This document shows, piece after piece, positions 23,898 through 34,900 of a stretch of 64,000 nt of DNA; position 1 is the stretch's first letter, and each line of letters begins with the position of its first letter. The stretch comes from Talaromyces rugulosus (taxonomy: Eukaryota; Ascomycota; Eurotiomycetes; Eurotiales; Trichocomaceae): the NCBI RefSeq assembly GCF_013368755.1, contig NC_049565.1:1240001-1304000 (forward strand), written 5' to 3'. The position numbers and the translations under genes are program-made. The notes beneath the pieces were generated by a model. It ran no database searches, was not told the origin of the DNA, and saw only the letters and a list, made by a program, of their open reading frames with translations.

Positions 23898-25444
23898 GCT
23901 GCTTGCTCTAAAGCGCCAACCTTCGATATTTTTATGGATTTCCTCTTCTTTGGGCTTTACGCGTTTCGTAATTAACACATACAGGTCCAGAACCCAACAA
24001 ATCGTGCGGATAGAGGCATTCAGCTTTCGTGAATATAGTTGCCCCATCCAAATGCCTGTCCTGGTGCTGTTTATCACTGTTCGTACCGATTGCATACGCC
24101 CCTGATGTATTATATAGTATAAAGTAATTGTAATCTGAAATATACGCAGTTGTTGATGACCGTCAACAACACATTGAAAGTAGACTATACTACTGTTGTT
24201 TCAGAAGCAAGATTGTTTAAACTTCGACTTTGAAGATACAGATGAATTTGTATGTACCAAGAGCACAACACTCTCCATCGAACAACCAGTTGAGTGCGGT
24301 ACCTCCTGGCCAATAGTACAATCAACTGATGCTGATACTAACTCGGAGCTCGGACTTTCTGCTGTACCTACGAGTCTTTATCGGTTTCATCTACCGTCTG
24401 CTAGCTGGGATGATCCTTGCGCTAGCAGGATTGACATGATAGTCTCATGAAAAAATTCTAGTTAAGAGAATGACAAAAGATCAAATAGAGCTATTACGCT
24501 TCAAATTGAATATTTTCTATACAGTTATAACATGCTTGGGGCAGCCTATAGTATCGCTCTGGACAACTAGCACATCCGGAAATCCTGCTTTGCCCCTAAG
24601 GTCAAACATAACAATATTCCTACACAAAACCCATATTACCTTTCGGAGTATCTATAAATCGGACCTTGGCCAAGGATGAACCCGCTGTAACGTATTCCCT
24701 ATTTCCTGTCCTCCTTCCCCTCGTATATCGATCCACTAGGTCGTGAAACGTATTATCAAGCCGCTGTAAGTGGACAGGATAGAGGAGTAATAGAATAAAT
24801 TAACTCCGTAACGCTCAAGATAGACCGTCCATTAGTAACATCAATTAATCCCCCTGTCACCTATTGGATCATCGGCGTTGATTTCCGTTCAAATAAGGGC
24901 ATCCATGAGTCATGTGTTTCTGTCACTGTTGCATGTCACTGTGCAGGAAAGTCTCGGGTAGTTTCCATATGGGGTATGTGTTGATTTAAGAAAATAGCTT
25001 AGCAATTATTAACTCTTTTTCGTACCCTATCGATTCTTTCTGTGAAGTACTCCGAAACATTCCGCTTTTTAGATAGCCGCCCCCCATTTGGCTTCTGTGA
25101 ATCGATAAGCTCGATCATAATAGTTAATAATTAGATGATCTTTAACTGCATTAGGAATCCTGTACAAAACACGGAGTTATAGATACTCCGTATCGTTGAT
25201 ACCACAGATCGACGGTCCCGTGTTGCGGCACCGAGGTGGATAGGGACAATTTTCGGGTTGCCACGAACTCATGCCAAGAGAATATGCAAGTAGCGTAGAG
25301 ACTGAAATTCCTCGGTTCTACTATCCTTAGAACAATCTCCCTGGATATCATTAGCTATTATTGCTACTGTTCTTGACAAAACATTCTGTTTTTTTCTCAG
25401 GCCTCTTTCTACCCACATTAGCGATCCTCTTGCAAGAAGACGAC
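23898..25444. promoter_or_regulatory. Intergenic/promoter region before the membrane-protein gene
   Basis: About 1.5 kb. The right half (from about 24780) is the live counterpart of the decayed copy at 21.1-21.7 kb. It holds ATGAGTCAT at 24905-24913 and atagatactccgtatcg near 25180. An open stretch at 24196-24450 has no recognisable product and I do not call it a gene. Confidence 0.45.
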
Positions 25445-26221
25445 ATGGCTAAAATGAAGTCTAATCCACTACTCTCTCTCGATCCAAAAGCCAGCGATTT
25501 TTGGTTTCCCAGAAAGGTTTATAATTCGAAGACCTGGCAGTATCTTTGCGTTCTCAGCGGGAACGTTGCCGGAATAGCATATATACTATCATTCGTGGCA
25601 ATAGGGGGATTTCCTCCAGTGCCGTCATATTGGGATGCAGACCGTGTTCATGAGCACTACTTCAAACACAAGGATGGATGCAAAGCAGCAGTGTTTCTTT
25701 TGCTATTGTCCGGTGCTCTCTATCTTCCGTGGGGGGCTGTCATATCCAAGCAAATGAGACAGATCCCAAATGTCAATCCTGTTCTTTGTGATTTGCAGTT
25801 GGCCAGCTGCGCTATCGGAGTCTGGATTTTGATACTGCCAGGCTTAATTCTTGCTGTCCTCATATCTCGTGACTACGGGCCGGAACTGACCCTCCTACTG
25901 AGTGATTTATACTGGATGATCACCTGCATGCCATGGACTATATTTTGGATGCAGAGTTGGACTCTGGCGTGGGCCGCATTCGCTGATAGATCTAAAAATC
26001 CAAAATTCCCCAAAATTGTCGGGGTGATCAATGTTGCTGCGCCTATTGCGGCATCATTTGCATCAGGAATACATATTCAATCCCTGGGTCCGATGGCAAG
26101 GAATGGCGGATTGGCATTCTGGACTCCGTTGGGTGTGCTGACATTGGAATATGCAGCAGACACAATTTCCCTGCTGTGGAATATCTGGAATGAGCCTGAG
26201 GTGGATTCGGAGAGTGTGTAA
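25445..26221 (+). CDS. Integral membrane protein of the PKS locus, role unknown
   Basis: Intronless, 258 residues from the first ATG (MAKMKSNPLLSLDPKASDFW). Six to seven hydrophobic segments are visible, starting with YLCVLSGNVAGIAYILSFVAI and AVFLLLLSGALYLPWGAVI. Between TM1 and TM2 is a polar loop with acidic and His residues (SYWDADRVHEHYFKHKDG). Later come a DLQLASCAIGVWILILPG helix, a SDLYWMITCMPWTIFWMQ helix and NGGLAFWTPLGVLTLEY. Similar small proteins occur in actinobacteria and in fungal gene clusters without an assigned activity, as far as I recall. It is unlike MFS or ABC proteins. It could be a membrane-bound tailoring enzyme such as a cyclase, or a self-protection factor. A decayed copy of its 5' end lies at 21.7 kb. 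Confidence 0.75.
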   Translation: MAKMKSNPLLSLDPKASDFWFPRKVYNSKTWQYLCVLSGNVAGIAYILSFVAIGGFPPVPSYWDADRVHEHYFKHKDGCKAAVFLLLLSGALYLPWGAVISKQMRQIPNVNPVLCDLQLASCAIGVWILILPGLILAVLISRDYGPELTLLLSDLYWMITCMPWTIFWMQSWTLAWAAFADRSKNPKFPKIVGVINVAAPIAASFASGIHIQSLGPMARNGGLAFWTPLGVLTLEYAADTISLLWNIWNEPEVDSESV

Positions 26222-26874
26222 TCGCCCTGCAGACTGCTGAGACTTCCTGTGACATGGCTGACGACAACTTTCAGTGCAATCAACATTGACTGAAACATAA
26301 TTACATGACTCTGTTAATTCACGACTAGAAGCTTTTACAGTGCTACTGAATTATAGTTGTTGGACTTTCAAAAGTTTGGGGGAGAGAGAGGGGTATGGCA
26401 ATAAAATTGAGACAAAAATATTGTAGCATGCTAGGTAGCATTGACAATGCCTTTTCGCCATAAAATATCCATCTGGAACATTATCCCTAGTAGGTTTTAC
26501 TACGGCTTAGGTTAGGGCTATCGTCGAATTAGTCCTAAGCCAGTATCTATATCAATCCTCCATCAACTCTTTTACATACTTGAGGCTGTACTGAATTTTC
26601 ACTTATCTTGAGTAGCTTCGAACGAAAATACTATCACAGGGGTTTTCAAAACTTCGAATTCTGATCATTCGTTACGACTTGGCCAAGAAGCTTTCAACAA
26701 CATGGGACACATTTACAAGCGCTGGCCATCACTGACAAAATTGAATCGGAGAGATTTGCCTACGTGGTATTTTGGACATCTAGGAAATGTAATGGTCTGC
26801 CAAAAGAATACATAGCGTTATGACTGTTCGACGTCAATCGAACATACAAACAATTTTATAAACGACATCCCATC
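26222..26874. other. Convergent intergenic region
   Basis: Between the 3' ends of the membrane-protein gene (plus) and the FMO gene (minus). AT-rich, with a short agagagag stretch near 26385. Nothing else stands out. Confidence 0.4.
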
Positions 26875-28465
26875 CTACATCAATGCCTTCTTCTGCTCCT
26901 TCGAAGGGAAAAACACAACTTCTCGAAATACTGAGCAAATGGAAAGTATCAAACCAACAGGAAAGAATGCAGCGGCGCATACTGTCCGCATTGCCCCTGC
27001 TCCCTTATACTTTTCCCAGGCATCCCTGCCCCGATCGGGGAAAGGCAAAAAGTCCAATGTCCTTCCCTTGTTCAAGATGGTCATATACCTGTGGAATTGG
27101 ACGTCGAGGGTGTATTGCATTGCAGCACGGTGAAGGACACGGTGAATGAAGGAGTAATGGACTCCCGCCTTGGTTACAAATCGTGAATATATGTTGGTCT
27201 CCGCCAATCTATACTGACAGGATCTCGCCCATTCTACCAGTCCCTCCTCGACATCCGCATTTGTTGGCCTTCTGTTCAGGGTATTGATGTTCATGTTAAT
27301 TCGGTGCAGTGTGTTAGAAATGGCAGCAGCACTCTCTATTGCAAGATTTGCTCCATGTGCGAGATCAGGAGACACCTGAAGGGTTAGAAAATGCTTCTAA
27401 CGTGCCTAGAGCACACTATCTTACCTTGAAAGAACTGTCACCAATACATGCAATACGACCACATGTCCTCACTTGGAACATGCCCTCGTACACGGGCGTG
27501 GATGATATTGTCTCAGCAGATTCCCAGACATCTCGAAAGTAGACACCGTCTGACAAGTGAAGACCTGCCAGTTTTTCCCCGCGAGCTCTGGTCTCCTCGT
27601 TCGACCATGAGGGTACATGAGGCATGACGTATCTTTTGTCCAATTTGATATTCATGAACCAGCTGACAGTGCCATCGTGACCTTGGAGTATGAACACGGC
27701 CACATCTTTTTGAAAGCGATTTACCTGCTCACCGGGTGGAAAGAGACTTCGACTGGGTGTTGAGATGCCAAATATACACATGTAGTCAACAGTCATTCTG
27801 CGCTTCTCTTCCTCCGTAATCAACCCTGGCTGCTGTTCATTCGCAATCCGCCACATCTCAGATCGAGTGATACTGTGGACTCCGTCGGCTCCCACGATGA
27901 CGTCGCCTGTGTACTGGGTCCCGTCCTCAGTTTCAACTATGAGAGGAGCATCTACTGTAGAATTGGCTCGAATTCTGACGACTTTGGTCCCCGTTTTGAT
28001 TCTGGATTGATCCTTTAGCGCGCTGTACACCGTCCTGAGAAAGTTCGTACGCCTTAGGACTGTCATGGGGTACCCTAGGCTTTTCCGATGCTGTTAGCTA
28101 TCGTGTCTTGAAGTGCAAATTCCCTGATTGAATTTGCCATAATGTAAGTAGGTGGAACATAAGACACACCTTTCCATAGTCCACGTAGGAAAAAGACTGG
28201 TATGCGTATCATCATAATTACATGTGTGAAACTTGGTAATATTATTAGTCAATTTCTCCAGTTGTTCAAAAAGGCCCAACTGGTCGAGGACGCGAGCTCC
28301 ATGTGGTTGCAAGGCAAGGGATCCGCCAATGTTGGTGCAGATATCGTTATGCTTTTCGAGAACAACATAGTCGATGCCTGCAGCTTCCATGCAATGGGCT
28401 AGGGTGAGGCCTGAGACGGCGCCACCAATAATGATGACGCTCAAGGGAGCATTCTGATCTTTCAT
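26875..28465 (-). CDS. FAD-dependent monooxygenase of the PKS locus
   Basis: Three exons, 28465-28170, 28079-27425 and 27375-26875, giving 483 residues. The start MKDQNAPLSVIIIGGAVSG puts the Rossmann GxGxxG-type motif (IIGGAVSGLTLAHC) right at the N-terminus; an in-frame extension to 28576 looks like leader. Intron 1 passes an AG next to its ctaac branch site and uses a later aaaag; only that junction keeps the frame (TMES-LGYPMTVLRR). Further FAD motifs are VIVGADGVHSITR (DG motif) and CIGDSSFKVSPDLAHGANLAIE (GD motif). The enzyme type uses NAD(P)H and O2 to hydroxylate or epoxidise; relatives such as CtvC, AurC and PaxM epoxidise polyenes or prenyl chains. Divergent transcription from the PKS suggests it oxidises the polyketide. 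Confidence 0.85.
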
Positions 28466-28658
28466 AGTGTCTAGTATGTCGAAGAGATATCTATCACGTA
28501 TGCGGGCTGGGATAAGGTTGATAAAACGAGTCTGTACAGATTCCCTCGCGAACCTATTGTCATTTTTCTGGGTCACTGTCTAGAACTCTAATTCCTAATG
28601 AAAACAAATCGTAGAATGACGCCCAAGCTGATTAATCATGGCTTCCATGAGTGAGGCG

Positions 28659-28673
28659 TCGGAGTTACTTTTC
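28659..28673 (+). promoter_or_regulatory. 15-nt element TCGGAGTTACTTTTC, copy 2
   Basis: Identical to 21236-21250. It is preceded by ATGAGTGAG (28647-28655), a degenerate form of the ATGAGTCAT box seen before copy 1, with nearly the same spacing. Candidate site for a common regulator of the locus. Confidence 0.5.
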
Positions 28674-28680
28674 GGACTTT

Positions 28681-28701
28681 CTATCGGAAAAGTTCCGATA
28701 G
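28681..28701. promoter_or_regulatory. Perfect 9-bp inverted repeat, CGG-N7-CCG
   Basis: Arms CTATCGGAA and TTCCGATAG are exact reverse complements around a 3-nt spacer (aag). The core is TCGG-N7-CCGA, the form bound by Zn2Cys6 regulator dimers. It lies about 215 nt from the FMO start and 255 nt from the PKS start, well placed to control both. Confidence 0.6.
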
Positions 28702-28955
28702 GGCTAAGATCAATAATTAGTTGAATCTCCGACTCATAATAGATACTCCATGAACTACGGCATGATCAGTATACCGGTATTTAGCTAAGATAAAAATGAA
28801 AAAAAAGGAAAATAAGGAAGTTATTCTATTTGTTAGGACTGAACTACATCGATTAACAGTTCAGCCTCTCTAAAATCTAACTGCAAATCTGCAAATTCAA
28901 CATCAAGGTTACGGGTACTCAACGATCTTGAGATTTCCCTTTTACTGCCTTCAAT

Positions 28956-31900
28956 ATGGCGGCAGAGCCGATTGCAATCCTGGGAACAGGATGCCGATTT
29001 CCAGGCGACGCCTCTTCTCCGTCTCGGCTGTGGGAATTGCTCAAAAACCCTCGAGTAGTGGCGTCAGAACCACCATCGAACCGGTTCGATATTGATTCCT
29101 TCTATCACAAAGATCCAAGCTACCCAGGAACAACAAATACCAGGGAAGGTTACTTCCTCTCAGATGATCCTCGATCATTCGATGCCCCTTTCTTCAACAT
29201 TTCGGCCGCGGAGGCTGGGACTATGGACCCCCAACAAAGACAGCTCCTGGAGACAGTTTTTGAGTCTATTGAAGCAGCCGGGCAGCGTCTCGACCAGCTG
29301 CAGGGCTCGGCTACTGGTGTCTTCTGTGGTGTTATGGGAAGTGACTGGGGAGAATTCTTCCCAGTGGACTTCAAGTCTGTTGCCTCTTATGCGGCCACTG
29401 GGGGTGCCCGAAGTTGTATTGCTAACCGGGTCTCTTACTTTTTTGACTGGCATGGGCCATCGGTAGTGATTGATACAGCCTGCTCGTCCAGCATGGTGGC
29501 GCTTCACCAGGCTGTGACAGCTCTACAACGGCAGGAGTGCTCCGTCGCTGTGGCTGCGGGGACCAATCTGCTTCTCAACCCCAGCTATTTCATCACCACA
29601 GCAAAGATGACAATGTTGTCCCCGGATGGCCGTGGCCGCATGTGGGATTCCAATGCCAATGGATATGCCCGCGGTGAGGGCATCGCGTCGGTTGTCCTTA
29701 AACGACTATCTGATGCGGTGGCTGATGGTGACCCGATTGAGTGTGTTATCAAAGCCACGGGAGTAAATCAAGACGGTCGCACGATGGGCCTGACCATGCC
29801 CTCCGGTACGTCTCAGCTAGAACTAATTCAGAACACTTATGCTCGCGCTGGGCTTGATCCTCGAAACCCTCGGGATCGGTGTCAATACTTCGAGGCTCAT
29901 GGAACTGGAACAAAAGCCGGCGATCCGCAAGAGGCTTCGGCCGTTCATCAAGCTTTTTTCGGTCCTCCTGAGAGCGGTGATAAGCTCACAGAAGATGAGA
30001 CAGATTTATTATATGTCGGATCCATTAAAACAGTTGTCGGACATACTGAAGGGCTAGCAGGCCTGGCCGGCATCATCAAAGCTTCTCTAAGTATTCAAAA
30101 CGGCTCTATCAGCCCCAACCTCCTTTACGAAGTGTTAAACCCGGAGATTGAACCCCTCTCCAAACACGTGAAGGTGCCTACACAGCTCATGCCATGGCCA
30201 TCTCTTCCGCCAGGTGTTCCACGCCGGGCATCGGTCAATTCATTTGGATTTGGCGGTACCAATGCACACGCTATTCTCGAAAGCTACGATCCTGAACTGG
30301 TTGTAAACGGAGTGAACGGAATAAGTGAAATAAACGGAATCAACGGGGTAAAATCTCACACCTCTATTTCTCTACTCCCGTTTGTATTCTCAGCGGCTGC
30401 AGGACGGTCGCTGGTTGACGTTCTAGAATCTTATGAACGGTATCTCCAAAATAATCCGGATGTTGACCTCATGAACCTAGCGTGGACTTTACTGCAACGA
30501 AGATCTGCGTTAAGGTACCGGTTGCCTTTATGGGCACCAAACACGAACGAGCTGCTCACCAAGATCCGGACTGAGCTTGACACTGCTAGTAAAGATCATT
30601 CTGTTCGATTCATCCATCAAAGAAGTGTAAACACCCCGAAAAAGATTATAGGTGTCTTCACCGGTCAGGGCGCACAGTGGCCACAAATGGGGATAGATGT
30701 GATCAGTAACTCCCCGGAAGCCTTGGATTGGCTTCAGGAGATGCAGGATTCGCTAGACCAACTTCCTGCCAAATTTAGCCCGACGTTCACTCTCCTAGAG
30801 GAACTCTCCAATTCAGCGGCCGATATGTCAAACGCCCGCTTATCCCAGCCGCTCTGCACAGCTCTACAAATTATTCTCGTTCGTATTCTGTCAAATCTTG
30901 GAATCACATTCACAGCTGTCGTCGGCCATTCCTCGGGTGAAATTGCTGCTGCTTATGTCGCGGGTTATTTGACGGCTACCGACGCTATCAGAATCGCTTA
31001 CCTCCGGGGTCTCGTAACATCACAGGTTGGTGCAAAGAGCGGTAACTCAGGAGCAATGATGGCTGTTGGTATGTCTGCCGAAGAGGCGATCGCGCTCTGT
31101 AAGCAAGAAGAATATCAGGGCCGCGTCGCTATGGCTGCAAGCAACGCTGCTTCTAGTGTAACGCTTTCGGGCGATGCTGATGCAATCCGTGAGCTTGAGC
31201 AAAAGCTGCAAGAGGAAAATAAATTTGCCAGGCGGCTCCGTGTTGACACTGCTTACCACTCTCATCATATGTATCCCTGCTCTCCCGCCTACAAACAAGC
31301 CTTGGAAGACTGCAATATCCGTATCCAACCTCCAACAGGCACTGCGTGGTATTCCAGCGTCTATGATGGGGTCCAAATTAACTTAGACGAGCACGAAAAT
31401 TCCCTCACTAATGAATATTGGATAGAAAACATGGTGAGACCGGTCTTATTCTCCCAAGCTGTTCAGACCGCAGTTCGTATAGTTGGAGAACCGGACTTGG
31501 TTATTGAAGTTGGGCCACATCCAGCTCTCAAGGGGCCCGCGAAACAGGTTCTTGCCGATACCTTGACTGATGGAAACGATATTCCGTATATCGGGGTATC
31601 AGCGCGTGGAACTGGTGGCATAGAAGCTCTAGCATCTGCCATTGGTGATATATGGGGATATTTGGGCCCTAGCTCGGTGGACATCTCTCGCTATACCCGC
31701 CTCTTCGGCTCATCGCAACACTTCAAGTTGATCAAAGAATTACCTGAATACCCTTTCAACCATAGCAAATTATACTCCACCGAAAGCCGTCTGATTAAGC
31801 AGCATCTACACAGCCGTGGTGGCTGTAATCCTCTCATTGGAAACCTAGAGCCGACCACTGGGGACGGCGAATGGAGGTGGCACCACTATCTCCGACAAAA

Positions 31901-34900
31901 AGACCTTCCATGGCTCGATGGGCACCGTGTCGAGTCGCAAATGATATTTCCAGCAACTGGATATATCTCAATGGCCGTTGAAGCTGCTGGTATTATTGCC
32001 GCCAGTCGACCAATGCACCTAATCCAAATCCGTGATTTCGTCATCCACCAGGCTATTGTCCTCCCAGATGATGTAACAACTAGTACTGAGGTTCTTGTCC
32101 AGTTCAACGAAGATAGGTTGACCAGCAAGGAAAAAGCCGACACCATGAGTGGCACATTCCAGATCCACGCATGCACTGGAGAACAATTCCAGCTGCGCGC
32201 CAACGGCTCGCTGACTGTCACTTGGGGCCAACCTGAGACTGACTCTCTGGCATCGCGAAGTGCTACTACACCTGGACTGACGGCCCTGGATGTCAATGAT
32301 GTTTACTCATTCTTCGACAAGTTGGGTTATTCCTATACCGGTCCCTTCCGGGGAATCCAATCAATCTCTCGTAAAAAGGACAACGCCTGTGCCGAACTTT
32401 CAAATGATCTGTCATCATCAAACATCTTGCTACATCCCACAGTGATGGACACTACTTTGCAAACCATGATTGCGGCACTTGGAACCAGTGATGATGGTGA
32501 AGTATCAACATTGCTAATTCCAACCCGAATCCAGTCCCTCACCATCAATCCTATTTTCTGTGGTCAGTCAGGCGTACAGTTGGCCGGTCCAACGCTGTCT
32601 TCAGCAGCGGTCGCCGTCAAATTCGACGCAGATGATATCATTGGAGACTTAGACCTCTTCACCAAGCAAGGGTACGGCATGGTTCAGCTCTCCGGTATTG
32701 AAGTGTCTTCTCTTCATCCGCTGCCAAAGGACCGACGTCTCTTCGCTGAAATGAGTTGGGGGCCTTATGAGCCTGATGCGAAGTGGGAGTCATCCACAAG
32801 CAGGTCGACCGACATCACACCGCTGATCGAGATCGCTGAGAAGGCCACTCTGTTATGCATGAAATTTGCATTCGAACAGCTCACTGCAGAAGATCGTCAA
32901 GGGCTTGACTGGCATCGCGCCACGGTCGTAGCTTGGTTCGAACGTGTGATATCGATGACCCGAGAGGGAACACATCCTATCTGCAACCGGGACTGGCTGG
33001 ATGATACAAGAGAAGACCTTGACGCTCTCTTTAAAAAAGGCACAGGTCTCGTGGAATTGGAAATAACGAAGAAGGTCTTTGATAACGTAGTAGCATTCAT
33101 TCGGGGCGAGGCATCCCTGCTAGAGGCACTCCGTGAGGACAGCCTCCTTACTCGGTTCTACTGCAACGATACACAGACTAAGAGAATGAATGAAAGTCTG
33201 GGTTGCCTCGTGGGCCAGGTTGCGTTTCGATATCCTCGCATGAAAATTTTGGAAATTGGCGGAGGCACTGGCTCTGCCACGCGCGCCGTCCTGAGCGAGA
33301 TCGGATTCGCATACCATTCTTATACTTTCACGGACATTTCAGTTGCGTTTTTCGAGGATGCGAAAGCAGCCCTAGCGGCTCATGAAGACCGATTTATCTA
33401 TGAAGCCCTAGATATCTCACGTGACCCCCTCGAACAGGGCTTCGAGGAACATTCTTATGACTTGGTTGTAGCATCCAACGTTCTCCATGCCACGAAATTC
33501 ATGCAGCAAACAATGACCCACGTCCGCCGCCTATTGAAACCTGGCGGATATCTCGCAATGCTAGAGGTAACTAACCAGGACCTCCTCAGTACGAGCTTCA
33601 TCGTCTCTGGTTTCGAGGGGTGGTGGTCAGGTCACGAAGACGGCCGTGTCTGGGGTCCGATGCTTACTCTGTCTGGCTGGGACAATGTCCTTAAATCAAC
33701 GGGATTCAGCGGAGTGGATACCTACACATCTACTGTTGACAATCCAAAACTTAGCAACTATTCAGTGATCATCTCTCAAGCTGTCGATGAGCACATCCAG
33801 CTTCTGCGCAACCCGATGACTCCGAACGACAAGCTAGTGTCCGAATTGGTAATACTGGGCGGCGCCACGAATTGGACAGGTTGTTTGGTATCCAAACTGT
33901 CAAAGGCTCTCGAGTCATCCTTCATTCGCATTCACCATGCGCAGAGATTAGAGGCATTGGATCTCGAACAGATATCTCAACAAAGTAACCCCGTCACCGT
34001 CTTGAGTCTGATTGACATCGGCTGGCCGTGGTTCCAAGACTTGAGTAAAGACCGACTGGTACCCATGCAAGGTCTGGTTACACTGGCCTCGAAGATGCTT
34101 TGGGTAACAGCTGGTTCGGAAAAGGACTGTCCTTACATGGGAATGAGTAAGGGCTGGCTGAAATCTCTGGCCTATGAGAACAAGCATTGTCTCTATCAAT
34201 ATCTGAACATCGAAGACCAAAAGAGTGTTGATGTGACACTCATATGCAGCACGCTGATGCGCTTAGTCCACACCGACAAGCCTAATGACTATAAACTCTC
34301 TACCGAGGTCCATAGCACGGAATCAGAGCTGTTGTTCAAGGACGGTTCAATGCAGATCCCTCGCATCCGGTCTGATCAAGCCACGAATGATCGGTATCTA
34401 GCTGCTCGACAACATATTAGCAGGCAGGTCGAACTGTCTAACTCAACAGTCTGTGTGATCCCTGCATCTGAAGGCAAGCATAGCCTGCGTCTCATCGAGA
34501 CCCAGAACAAGGGCACTGTGGATGCAAATCACATCCAAATACGCACTAGATATTCAACAGCACAGGCGATACCCGTTGGAGAAGGCATCTTTTTACACCT
34601 GGTACTAGGCGAGGACGAGGCTACCGGAACACGTCTACTTTCTTTCACAGACCACCATGCGTCCTCCATCCAGGTCCCGGCTGCATGGACAAGAACCGTG
34701 TCGCCAAAGATCTTGGAGACTGAAGAGGCCTCATTCCTCAAGGCCACTGCTGACTTTGTAGTTGGTGGATTCTTGATTCGGGAGATTTCGCCCAACTCGA
34801 CTCTCCTTGTGCATGAAGCTGCAGAAACACTCCGCCAGGCCATTCACGAACAAGCCCTGGAGAAAGGGATTAAACCACTATTCACTACCACAACACAATT

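Larger units (their letters stand above)
28466..28955. promoter_or_regulatory. Bidirectional FMO-PKS promoter
   Basis: 490 nt between the start codons of two divergent genes. It contains the 15-nt element at 28659-28673, a perfect palindrome at 28681-28701 and an atagatactcc block near 28740 that recurs in the promoter of the membrane-protein gene. The PKS leader near 28860-28950 is pyrimidine-rich. Shared control of both genes is likely. Confidence 0.6.

Noticed and set aside
24196..24679. Possible extra small genes between the MFS and membrane-protein genes
   Set aside because: The open frames are short, lack a family resemblance and have no splice partners, so I left them as intergenic sequence.
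28060..28180. Apparent stop or frameshift between FMO exons 1 and 2
   Set aside because: The two nearer acceptors give stops, but the aaaag acceptor at 28080 gives a clean phase match, so no mutation is needed.
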